The notes under the pieces: model-generated
The model's database searches: none
What the model saw: only the letters and a program-made list of their open reading frames with translations
Told to the model about the DNA's origin: nothing
Source: JBBTVO01 sp038063195
Lineage (GTDB): Bacteria; Patescibacteriota; Microgenomatia; Levybacterales; UBA12049
DNA: 22,672 bases
Reading direction: 5' to 3'
Assembly (NCBI GenBank): GCA_038063195.1
Contig: JBBTVO010000025.1
Location: 1-22,672, forward strand
In this document: piece after piece, positions 1-8,400 of the stretch
How positions within the stretch are numbered: position 1 is the first letter of the stretch
Layout of the letters: every line of letters begins with the position of its first letter
Translations under genes and position numbers: made by a program

Positions 1-2593
1 AACAAACCACCATTCCGTACTCTATTGATTCATTTTGATCTTTTTTGAGATATTCTGCGAAGTCAGCAATGCCATTCCCTTGAAAGGTAATTCCGCTTGA
101 TCCGTTTCCTTTTATAAGTCCCACAATTCCAATTCCTGATTGTTCAAAGGAAACCCATTTATTGTTGATATCGGTAGTTGATGAAGTATTTCCAAGCTTA
201 ACCACCATTCCTGTTGAAGACCCGCCCGTATCCGTATTAAATATTTGTGCCGCGGCCGTGGCGGTCTTAGAATCCTGAACATCAAGCCTGAAATTCGGAG
301 ATGTTGTTCCGAGTCCCACGTTTCCCCGGCCTGTCTGATCCCAAATTCCCGTGAGGTCAGGAACTGCCGACCATGACAGAGCTCCTGAGCCATTAGTTTT
401 GAGATAATACCCGTTTGACTGACCGCTTGTAGGCCACGCATATTTAATTCCGCCGAAAGTTGTAGCAGATGGAGTTGCAAGAATAATGTCTCCTGTGAGC
501 CTCAAATTGCCTGAAGATGATAAAGAGTTGAGCGCTGAGAAGAATTCTATGTTTCCATTTGCTACGGGTTGAAGGACCAGCGTTCCATTTCCGGAAGCTC
601 CAATTGACAAAGTTGTGCCTGGGGAAGTTGAAAATATGTTGGGGCTATTTCCCGAAAGACTAAGATGGCCGGAAAGGCCGGTATTGCCAAAATTGTCTAC
701 GGTGAATTTGGCAATACCCCCAGCATATGCGCTAATAAGAGGTCCCAGATCAGTTTGGTTGATAGTAAGGGCCGATTGCGCACTTGATGTAGCAAGTATG
801 CTTACGGTATCATCGAATTCCACGCTCCCAATGGCATTTGGTATATTGCTATAGTCTGAGCTATTATGAATAGGTTTGGTAATGTCTATTTTTCCTGAGC
901 CATCAGGAGACAGTTCTATATTGGAATTCGTGCCCGCAACAGTAGTAAGAGTAAGGTTATTTCCCGAGAGAATAAGCTGGCCGTCAACAGCCTGAAAAGT
1001 ATGGGATCCGCCGCCGCCGATAGTGATGTTACCCGTTGAATCAAGCGCTAGAATAGAATTGGTATAGTTATCGAGCCCGGCTATGCCCATACGCTGGAGA
1101 GTTTGTGCGTCATCTGCTGAGCCTACCTGGGATAATTGCCGGCGGGGTTTTAGTTCTTGTGTCTGGCTAACGCTTAGGCCAAGCCACAAAGATGGATTTG
1201 AGATAAAGATCTCAGGAGGAATGGGGATTGTCTGTCCTAATGAAGCAGAAAAATTTCCACCTTCATCGGGATTTATTGTATTTACCTCTTCCCACAGCAA
1301 AGATGAACCTGAGGCTGTTGCATCATCATATATTGCAAATCTTACATCCGAAGGTGAAATAATGGGATTGCCTGAAGAATCTGAGAGTTTTTCTCTTACA
1401 GTTATAATTCTTGGAGAAGGAGAGAATGAAGCTCCGAGCACGCCGCTGAGATTGGGAGGTCCCCAAAACCTTTGATACAGGCCAAACCCAAAAACACTCA
1501 TAAGCATCATTAGAATCCCGAAATGTATATAGTGAGCTATTGCATAGCTATGATACTTTAAGTACCATTTTGGCCTACTAAACCGTATAGTATGCAGAAT
1601 TTTTTGACCAAGGGATAAGTTCTTGGTAGAAACATTTAGCGGATCATAAAACGATTTGCTAATATTTACGAATTTTAAAGGATCTTGAATTAAAGGCACT
1701 TTTTCCTTGTTTGAGCTGAATATTAAATCCTTTTTTTCTTTGGAGAATAAGCTTCCCAAGCTGTCTGAAGCTTTTATCAAACTATCAATTAATAAGAAAT
1801 CCAGTAATCGGGCTGAGCCTATACCAAGCTTTTGTGCAAGCCTAAGGGGGGGGAGATGAGAATATTCAAAGCCAGCTGCTTCTATATTCTCGTCATTAGT
1901 CTGATTTGGAGGATTTTCGTCAAGAGGGATAAAAGATTCTTTCGCATTGTAAGGAAAAGTTGGTTTATTCTTGAGAAAATTATGCGGGATTTTTCCTGTT
2001 TCGCTTGCCCAAGATATTAGATTTCTTATCGAGGATAGTTTCCGGTTGATGGTCGGTGCAGAGAAATTTAGCCTTGATAGTCTTTTTTTATATTCCTCAA
2101 TTAATTCAGTGTTCAAGGACTCGAAAAAGTTTTTCTGAACAATCCAATCTGAGCCTGAAATACTGACTTTATTTACCCATTCAGCAAACTGATTTACGTC
2201 TGATAGATAGTTTTTTATAGATATTGAAGAAATTCCTTTTTCATGGAGGTGATTTCTAAATCCATTAGTATCCGGATATTCACTTGAGCTCAGGTCTAAG
2301 CTTTTTTCCTGACTGAATGGGTCTGAGTTTATATAGTTGCTCTCAAGAGCAAACTTCGCAAGCTTCCTAATAGAGGAGAGTCTTCTTCTAAAGGAAAGTA
2401 TATTTTCGTTTGAATTTTGCAGTTTAAAACTTTCAATCGTGGAGGTGTTTAGCTTTTCGGGGTAGAATTCTTCGTTGTAAGCAGTCTTATACCAATTCAT
2501 AAAGTACCTAAGATCAGATATATAGTTCCTTCTGCTGATAGAAGATACTCGATTTTTTGAAAGAAACTCAATAAATTGATTGATAAATTCCAT
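1..2593 (-). CDS. Giant membrane-anchored protein: two recombinase-like core-binding domains fused to a tail-fibre-like region (partial, 3' end outside window)
   Basis: An open frame runs from ATG at 2593 to the window edge without a stop (at least 864 residues). Residues about 1-95 and 105-210 each look like the helical SAM-like N-terminal core-binding domain of XerC/XerD tyrosine recombinases: a helix with an SxxSxxNYxSDxxxF pattern, then an RxLSSIRxLxxxA helix. No catalytic R-H-R-Y domain follows. A linker contains a G8 run (1846-1853 on the plus strand). One hydrophobic segment lies at about residues 352-378. After it comes a carboxypeptidase-regulatory-like or Ig-like stretch, then from about residue 490 glycine/serine/threonine-rich beta repeats resembling phage tail fibres and S74-type adhesins. 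The likely topology is N-terminus inside and fibre outside, an inference. There is no clear Shine-Dalgarno site at the start. The C-terminal part cannot be seen. The domain calls rest on pattern recognition only. Confidence 0.82.
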   Translation of the reverse strand, partial: MEFINQFIEFLSKNRVSSISRRNYISDLRYFMNWYKTAYNEEFYPEKLNTSTIESFKLQNSNENILSFRRRLSSIRKLAKFALESNYINSDPFSQEKSLDLSSSEYPDTNGFRNHLHEKGISSISIKNYLSDVNQFAEWVNKVSISGSDWIVQKNFFESLNTELIEEYKKRLSRLNFSAPTINRKLSSIRNLISWASETGKIPHNFLKNKPTFPYNAKESFIPLDENPPNQTNDENIEAAGFEYSHLPPLRLAQKLGIGSARLLDFLLIDSLIKASDSLGSLFSKEKKDLIFSSNKEKVPLIQDPLKFVNISKSFYDPLNVSTKNLSLGQKILHTIRFSRPKWYLKYHSYAIAHYIHFGILMMLMSVFGFGLYQRFWGPPNLSGVLGASFSPSPRIITVREKLSDSSGNPIISPSDVRFAIYDDATASGSSLLWEEVNTINPDEGGNFSASLGQTIPIPPEIFISNPSLWLGLSVSQTQELKPRRQLSQVGSADDAQTLQRMGIAGLDNYTNSILALDSTGNITIGGGGSHTFQAVDGQLILSGNNLTLTTVAGTNSNIELSPDGSGKIDITKPIHNSSDYSNIPNAIGSVEFDDTVSILATSSAQSALTINQTDLGPLISAYAGGIAKFTVDNFGNTGLSGHLSLSGNSPNIFSTSPGTTLSIGASGNGTLVLQPVANGNIEFFSALNSLSSSGNLRLTGDIILATPSATTFGGIKYAWPTSGQSNGYYLKTNGSGALSWSAVPDLTGIWDQTGRGNVGLGTTSPNFRLDVQDSKTATAAAQIFNTDTGGSSTGMVVKLGNTSSTTDINNKWVSFEQSGIGIVGLIKGNGSSGITFQGNGIADFAEYLKKDQNESIEYGMVVC

Positions 2594-3093
2594 TTTTGGT
2601 TAAACGGTCAAATTTTCGTGAAAATAGCATTTAGCTTCGAAATTATACCGATTATATAAATTATATAGAATAAAAAGGGTACATATTCAGAATAACCAAT
2701 TAGAGATTTATATGTCAATACCCTAGAGTAAATAGAAGATGATATACTTTTATATCTATTGTTATTAAAATTCGAAGGACTATAGTATGTGAAAAAGATA
2801 GAAAATTATATGAAAAGTAAAAAAGGGCTCAAAGTTCTATTTTTGTTCATATTCTTAAATATACATTTTAATATCAAATATAGTTGAAGTATATCAGTTG
2901 AGGCTAAATCAAGTATTTTGACACAAGATTGATGAATTTAAGGCTGCTAAAATTGATCAAAAATCCTAAATAATTCCTAAATTTGTTAAAGAAAATCGTA
3001 CTAGAGGATTTATTTTAGCAAATGCTTGTGGCGAGTGATATACTTTTTTAAATGTTATTTTAGATTGTAAATATAGGTAGAAATGTGAAATGA
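2594..3093. other. AT-rich gene-free stretch, possibly decayed cassette DNA
   Basis: About 500 bp without a convincing gene. Two plus-strand extended -10 motifs TG-A-TATACT are present (2740-2748 and 3036-3044), of the same form found before the leaderless genes here. The second is followed 7 nt later by an ATG (3052) that stops after three codons. A 25-codon stretch from ATG 2810 has a lysine-rich start and hydrophobic core like a signal peptide, then stops. These could be remains of lost genes; nothing intact is visible. Confidence 0.35.
2642..2665 (-). promoter_or_regulatory. Triple TATAAT array upstream of the giant surface gene
   Basis: On the minus strand three perfect TATAAT hexamers occur at exact 9-bp spacing (plus-strand ATTATA at 2642-2647, 2651-2656 and 2660-2665), about 50-70 nt before the ATG at 2593. 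No good -35 box is visible. One or more may act as the -10 box, or the block may be an AT-rich repeat. Confidence 0.45.
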
Positions 3094-4026
3094 TTAATTT
3101 TTTTTCCTTCTCTTTACTCTTATTCGTTGGATTATTAGTAAGATTATGATGGTACCAGCGCTTAATAGCCAGATAGTGCTTCCAGGTAAAACGAATATTG
3201 TTATGCTCTTGTTTGATATAGTTTCCTGACCGGCAGTATTTAGGCTCAAAATAGCTATGTACGGGCCAAAATAGTACTTTTTGCCCGAAATCACTAGATT
3301 ATCAGGATTTGTGTTGGATAATTCTTTTGTTTGTCCCAGCAGGATGTTTTCCTCTTTGAGATTTAATATCTCAATTTCCTTACCGAATACATTTTTTATA
3401 ATTAACTGAGGCTTGATGCTCATAAAGTGCTTTCCTGTATTTGCTAAAGTTATTTTGAACTTCAAATTTCCTTCCGAGGTAAGAACTGAGGAGGAAAATC
3501 TATCTTGATATGAAGGCAGAGTATTTTCTCCAATTGCAAGAAGAACATTCGTTGCGGTGCCTATTGAGAGTAGGGAGCGTGTGTTTTCCGAAGAATCCTG
3601 ATTGGTTACCAGAAAAAGTACAGAAAAGTATATATCTTTTTCCTTCTGATCTTTGCCAATGTCAATTTTTAGCTTTAGATTTTTTATCCCGTTGGGCGAA
3701 AAAACCAGCTTTGATACATTTTGATTCTCTTCTTGTAATACAACTGTCTCAATCAGGGCTGAGACTTCCCTGGTATAATCTTTGTATAAAATATAGTTAA
3801 TTGCTCCTGATTGGTCTATCTTGAAAGGCCGAATTGAAATAGTAGCTTCGATTGGCTTGTCTTCCATATTTTTCACCGAAATTGGCACTGATATATCAGA
3901 TGGAGCAGAAGCTGTTATTTTAATTATTGGGGGGTAAACACCAATCCCTTTTTGCTCAGCCTCTACGGTTTTAGGCAAGCTTAAAAGACTAAAAGATATA
4001 AAGATTAATAAAAAGAATTTTTTCAT
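3094..4026 (-). CDS. Exported Ig-like protein with C-terminal membrane anchor (DUF916/WxL-interacting-protein-like)
   Basis: 310 residues. The N-terminus is a signal peptide (Lys-Lys, hydrophobic core, likely cleavage after VEA near residue 23). The mature protein starts with GIGVYPPIIKI followed by a beta-rich domain with phrases like ISVPISVKNMEDKPIEATI, typical of the Ig-like domain of DUF916 proteins, which bind WxL surface proteins and peptidoglycan in Gram-positives. A second beta domain follows. Near residues 280-302 is a hydrophobic segment, then a basic tail (RVKRRKKN), so the bulk lies outside the cell. Its ATG follows the upstream gene's TGA by one nucleotide, so the two are co-transcribed and probably coupled. 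The role as a surface partner or anchor is inferred from architecture and neighbour; a plain Ig-like surface protein is the alternative. Confidence 0.72.
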   Translation of the reverse strand: MKKFFLLIFISFSLLSLPKTVEAEQKGIGVYPPIIKITASAPSDISVPISVKNMEDKPIEATISIRPFKIDQSGAINYILYKDYTREVSALIETVVLQEENQNVSKLVFSPNGIKNLKLKIDIGKDQKEKDIYFSVLFLVTNQDSSENTRSLLSIGTATNVLLAIGENTLPSYQDRFSSSVLTSEGNLKFKITLANTGKHFMSIKPQLIIKNVFGKEIEILNLKEENILLGQTKELSNTNPDNLVISGKKYYFGPYIAILSLNTAGQETISNKSITIFVLPGSTIWLLSAGTIIILLIIQRIRVKRRKKN

Positions 4027-4027
4027 A

Positions 4028-4741
4028 TCAAAGGTTGGGAACAGCCAGATAATTTATATTGTTCAAATAGATTTTGTTCTTCTGGGAAGCTGAAACGTTG
4101 AGTTTATGAATAATCTTAGCTTTACTGTTCTCTGAGTTGATTGTCTTCAAAACTGGCTGGTATGCTTCTGATTTGGATGCATCGGGGAAACTTTTATACG
4201 AATTAGTATCTTCGAAGCCAACACAGAGAGATTTATCTAGACTTTCACAAGTATATCCGAAACCATAAGTAAGATGGTCTTTCCAGATTGCCGAAGTGGC
4301 CTGAGAGCAAAGTCCGCGGTCGCAGGAAGTGTCCGGTATCAGGTTTGAGAAAGACTCATCTGCAAGCGGATGATCCTCATATCCCAAAACGCTGTATCCG
4401 TGCGCAGATTGTCCCTCGGTTTCTATAATTGTTTCCCGCAGGATTGGATTGGTTGGGTAGAGCTTTCCATAATCAAGTATTGTGCCTGAGATTTTGATTG
4501 AAAAAAAACTTATTTGCGGAATATCACCAAATCCAAGCACCGCCTGATAATTTTCTCCCACTATTAGCCTTGGATTATTCTGTTTTGCGTTTTCAGGATG
4601 ATAGGTTTTTTGCTCGAGCTCCTGATGCTCTATTACGTAATCAGGATTGGAAGAAGTTTGAGCGTAGGCAAGGTTTATAAAAGTTATGATAGCAGCGCAA
4701 ACTGAAGATAGAATAAGAAACGACTGGAGTAGGACTTTCAT
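4028..4741 (-). CDS. Secreted WxL-like or cell-surface protein, unknown function
   Basis: 237 residues with an N-terminal signal peptide of about 27 residues ending AYAQ. No anchor or transmembrane helix follows. The centre holds four cysteines (SCDRGLC, then CESLDKSLC) that could form disulphides outside the cell. The C-terminus ends with a beta strand of the form YLNNINYLAVPNL, like the last strand of Gram-positive WxL and camelysin-type surface domains. No canonical W-x-L motif was found. The downstream gene encodes a membrane-anchored Ig-like protein, so the pair resembles a WxL protein with its interacting partner. A TATACC -10 box lies 8 nt before the ATG, implying a leaderless or near-leaderless transcript. 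The family assignment is tentative; export is well supported. Confidence 0.68.
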   Translation of the reverse strand: MKVLLQSFLILSSVCAAIITFINLAYAQTSSNPDYVIEHQELEQKTYHPENAKQNNPRLIVGENYQAVLGFGDIPQISFFSIKISGTILDYGKLYPTNPILRETIIETEGQSAHGYSVLGYEDHPLADESFSNLIPDTSCDRGLCSQATSAIWKDHLTYGFGYTCESLDKSLCVGFEDTNSYKSFPDASKSEAYQPVLKTINSENSKAKIIHKLNVSASQKNKIYLNNINYLAVPNL

Positions 4742-4749
4742 AAACCCAT

Positions 4750-4776
4750 GGTATAGAATCGGAAGCTAAAAAGCAA
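4750..4776 (-). promoter_or_regulatory. Putative promoter of the two-gene surface operon
   Basis: Minus-strand TTGCTT (4776-4771) and TATACC (4755-4750) with a short 15-bp spacer. The -10 box ends 8 nt before the ATG at 4741. Confidence 0.4.
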
Positions 4777-4803
4777 TAGATTGTTGCGGAAGATTTAAGT
4801 TTA

Positions 4804-4812
4804 TGATATATA
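4804..4812 (+). promoter_or_regulatory. Extended -10 promoter for the 4820 gene
   Basis: TG-A-TATATA ends 7 nt before the GTG at 4820, so the transcript probably starts at or next to the start codon. This matches the arrangement before several other genes in the window and supports the GTG start. Confidence 0.5.
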
Positions 4813-4819
4813 GATAAAC

Positions 4820-5308
4820 GTGGTTGATCAAGAAAAAAAATTAGGATATGATTTTAGAGCACATCAAACAGAAAAACCAGAGCTTGAAATTGATGGCGAT
4901 AGTTTTGGTATCCCCGGCATACTTATCGTTCAAGTTGCGGCCTTTAAATCAAGAAAAGGACACGGTAGGGGAAAAATAATTAGAATCGGAAGCAGATATG
5001 ATACGTCTGTAAGATTTGATAATGGAACATTTATGCCCCATTTTAAAGTAAATGATTCTGGTAGAGCATTTGCGATCTTCTTAGCTGTTGGTAGATCGGC
5101 TTATGTGGTAGATTCAGATAGTCTAGATAAGCTTTACGAAATAACGGTTGACGGTAAGGATCAAGCCAGATTTCAAATGAGAATCTCTTCTGCTTTCTCT
5201 ACCTTCCTACCCGAGCAAGTTCCCGGTGGTAAAAATAGTTTTTCAAATGGATTTACATCTTATTTCTCGAGGCAAACTCAGTTGTCGCCAAATGGAAACC
5301 ACGAATAG
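4820..5308 (+). CDS. Hypothetical protein, unrecognised
   Basis: 162 residues, GTG start chosen because an extended -10 box ends 7 nt upstream. No signal peptide or membrane helix. The N-terminal third is charged; the middle (GRGKIIRIGSRYDTSVRFDNGTF, about residues 51-73) alternates hydrophobic and polar residues as a small beta-rich fold would. The C-terminus is rich in serine, glycine and phenylalanine. I do not recognise a family. It lies alone between a divergent surface operon and leuS, and like the other small soluble genes here it has its own promoter, suggesting an accessory gene inserted between conserved neighbours. Confidence 0.6.
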   Translation: MVDQEKKLGYDFRAHQTEKPELEIDGDSFGIPGILIVQVAAFKSRKGHGRGKIIRIGSRYDTSVRFDNGTFMPHFKVNDSGRAFAIFLAVGRSAYVVDSDSLDKLYEITVDGKDQARFQMRISSAFSTFLPEQVPGGKNSFSNGFTSYFSRQTQLSPNGNHE

Positions 5309-5325
5309 AAGATGATTTCTTCTTG

Positions 5326-5334
5326 TGATATACT
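5326..5334 (+). promoter_or_regulatory. Extended -10 promoter upstream of leuS
   Basis: TG-A-TATACT ends 6 nt before an ATG at 5341, so the message would begin at that upstream ATG and not at leuS itself (5413). No good -35 box was seen. Confidence 0.5.
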
Positions 5335-5340
5335 CCAGTT

Positions 5341-5406
5341 ATGGTCGAACTTCGTGCCTCCTTCGCCGAAGTGGCTACGAAGGCCGAGCAAGACTTCGAG
5401 CGATAA
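5341..5406 (+). CDS. 21-codon leaderless mini-ORF in frame with leuS
   Basis: ATG at 5341 starts 6 nt after an extended -10 box and reads 21 codons to TAA at 5404-5406; leuS ATG follows 6 nt later in the same frame. The peptide has only one leucine, so it does not look like a leucine attenuator. Its DNA holds an inverted repeat CCTTCG...CGAAGG (about 5351-5374) resembling the short palindromic elements elsewhere in the window. Either leuS is translated by coupling to this ORF, or an element inserted just behind the original leuS start. Translation is not proven. Confidence 0.4.
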   Translation: MVELRASFAEVATKAEQDFER

Positions 5407-5412
5407 ACTAAG

Positions 5413-8400
5413 ATGAAAAAGCAGTCATCAAAGATTAATACGGTAATTCCGAAATATGACCCAAGTTTAGTAGAAAAAAAATGGCCCCACTTCGCTAAAG
5501 CTTCGAGGAGTAAACAGGATTACAATCCTCAAGAAATTGAAAAGAAATGGCAAGATTATTGGAATAAAAATAAAACTTATCAGCCGGACTTGGATGCCAA
5601 TCCTTCGGTGGATTCGGCTGGCTCACCGCAAGCAGGCTCCCTTCGACAGGGCTCAGGGCAAGCAGGACAAGGAAAACCTTTTTATAACCTCATGATGTTC
5701 CCGTATCCCTCGGCTGAGGGCATGCATGTGGGGAATATGTACGCTTTCACAGGCTCGGATGTTTACGGGCGGTTTAAAAGAATGCAGGGAAATGATGTTT
5801 TCGAGCCTATCGGACTTGATGGATTTGGAATTCATAGCGAAAATTACGCCTTAAAAGTAGGCCGTCATCCAAAAGAGCAGGCAAGGATTTCAGAGGAAAA
5901 TTTCTATAGACAGCTTCATGCGATCGGAAATGGATTTGCCTGGGATAATAAAGTCGAGACTTATGATCCTGATTATTACAAGTGGACGCAATGGATTTTT
6001 ATTCAGCTTTTCAAAAAAGGCTTGGCCTATCGGAAAAAAGCCTCGGTTAATTTTTGTCCATCATGTAAGACTGTTTTGGCTGATGAGCAGGTTATTACCG
6101 GAAAATGCGAAAGATGTGGCTCGGAAGTTGTGAAAAAAGATCTTGAGCAATGGTTTTTTAAGATCACAGATTACGCAGAAAGATTATTAAACAATATTGA
6201 TGGGCTTGACTGGACTGAAAAAGTAAAAATCGCTCAGAGACAGTGGATCGGAAGATCCGAAGGAGCCGAAGTAGAATTCAAAGTTCAATCCCGCCAGGGG
6301 CGGGACAAAATTAATGTATTTACGACTAGACCTGATACATTGTATGGTGCGACTTTTATGGTCTTGGCGCCTGAGCACCCGATCGTCGCTTCGCTCCTAA
6401 ATTCAAAATTCAAAATTCAAAATTCAAAATTCAATGAAGTTAAAGAATATATCAAAATAGCTCAAAGCAAAACAGAGCAGGAAAGAATCGCCGAGGGAAG
6501 AGAGAAGACAGGCATAGATACAGGTTTAACAGCAATAAATCCTGTAAATAATGAAGAAATTCCCGTTTGGGTCGCAGATTATGTTCTCATGGGTTACGGA
6601 ACCGGAGCAATTATGGCAGTTCCTGCCCATGATACGAGAGATTACGAATTCGCCAAAAAGTATAATCTCCAAATAAAACCAGTGATCAAGCCAATCGAAG
6701 ACTTTTACATAGGGTATGTAAAAAGAGCTTGGAGTAAAGATTTTGATAAATTTATAAAGGAGCTGGAGAAGCTTGGCGTTAGGTTTAAAGAAAAAAATAA
6801 AGATTCAGCTATCTACGAGGTAAAAGAAAAAAATCTTTTGAGGTTTATTGAGATTGCTAAAGAATCTGTTTTGCAAAATGCATGGCACGACTTAGTGGGT
6901 GAAAAATTAATCGTTATTTTTGGTGACGGAGAAATAGCTTCAATCGAACTATTTGAAGAAAATAATCCTGTTTGGGAAAAGATGAAAACCCTTGAAAAAA
7001 CTGTACGTAAGTATAGTGATATTTGGGAAATGTTATATGAATCGGCTTATCGAGAAAGAGTGTGCTATTTAGGTTCAGGTGAAGTAATAAATTCCGGGAA
7101 GGACTGGGAAGATTATTTTGTACCTGATGCTATACCCAAAATCATTGATGATCTTGAAAAGAAGGGTATTGGGAAGAGAAAAATTCATTATCACCTTCGA
7201 GATTGGCTTATTTCAAGACAAAGATATTGGGGGCCGCCCATACCGCTCGTTTTCTGCGAAAACTGCGCTAAAAAAATCAAAAATCAAAAATCAAAAATCA
7301 AAAATGAGGGAGGTTTTAATAAAGGAGAAATCGGAAATCCAGGATGGATTGCGATTGAAGATGAGGACTTGCCGGTTTTGCTTCCTGATGTAAAGGATTG
7401 GAAGCCAAAAGGTACCGGAGAATCGCCACTTGCAGGTATTGAGAGCTTTGTAAATACGAAATGTCCGAATTGCGGAGGACCTGCGAAGCGGGAAACTGAC
7501 GTATCAGACACGTTTCTTGATAGCTCATGGTATTTTTTCAGATATATTTCTACAGAGATTAATGATGTTCCTTTTCCATCTCCAGCTTTTTCTCAGACTC
7601 AGCAGGCACATGCTGAGAATGACGCTCGCTCAGGTTCGACAAAAAATCAAAGCTTACACGGCTCGCTAAGTGAAACCCTTTCTAAAACTAAGGATCTAAA
7701 AAGCAAGAATAATCAGACGGCTTTCAATTCATTCTCAAATGACTTGCCTTCGTCTTCAAAAATTGGAAATTCCGCACGAACTGCGGCGTGGCTGCCTGTA
7801 GATATGTATATCGGCGGAGCGGAACATTCGGTACTTCATCTTTTGTACTCACGATTTATTACTATGGTATTTAAAGATCTGGGCTTAATTGATTTTGAAG
7901 AGCCTTTCTCGAAGTTCCGCGCGCATGGTTTGCTAATAAAAGAAGGGGCAAAGATGAGCAAGAGCCGCGGAAATGTTGTGATTCCCGACGCATATATAAG
8001 AAAATTTGGAGCTGATACTTTAAGATTATATTTAATGTTTCTCGGTCCTTTCAAACAAGGAGGAGATTTTTATGACACGGGAATTGAGGGAATGCACAAG
8101 TTCGTGAAGAGAGTTTGGACTTTGGTGCACAATGTCATCCTGAGCAAAGCGAAGGATCCAGATTCTTCGGCAAAGCCTCAGAATGACAGGTTTGATGAAG
8201 CGCAGAGAATGATGCATAAGACTATAAAGAAGGTTACAGAAGACTTGGAAGAGCTAAGATATAACACTGCAATAGCTTCGATGATGGAATATTACAATTT
8301 CTTAGCAAAGGAACAAAGTATATCAAAGGAGCAGATTTCAACATTTATTAAGTTGATTTCTCCCTTTGCGCCGCACGTTTCCGAAGAATTGTGGCACATC

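Noticed and set aside
112..1475. Open frames at 112-480 (minus) and at 615-854 and 1083-1475 (plus)
   Set aside because: They are in other frames of the large minus-strand gene, which is open over the whole region and has clear protein-like repeats.
6400..7306. Intein or homing endonuclease in leuS
   Set aside because: The inserts have no splice-site residues or LAGLIDADG-type motifs and are too short.
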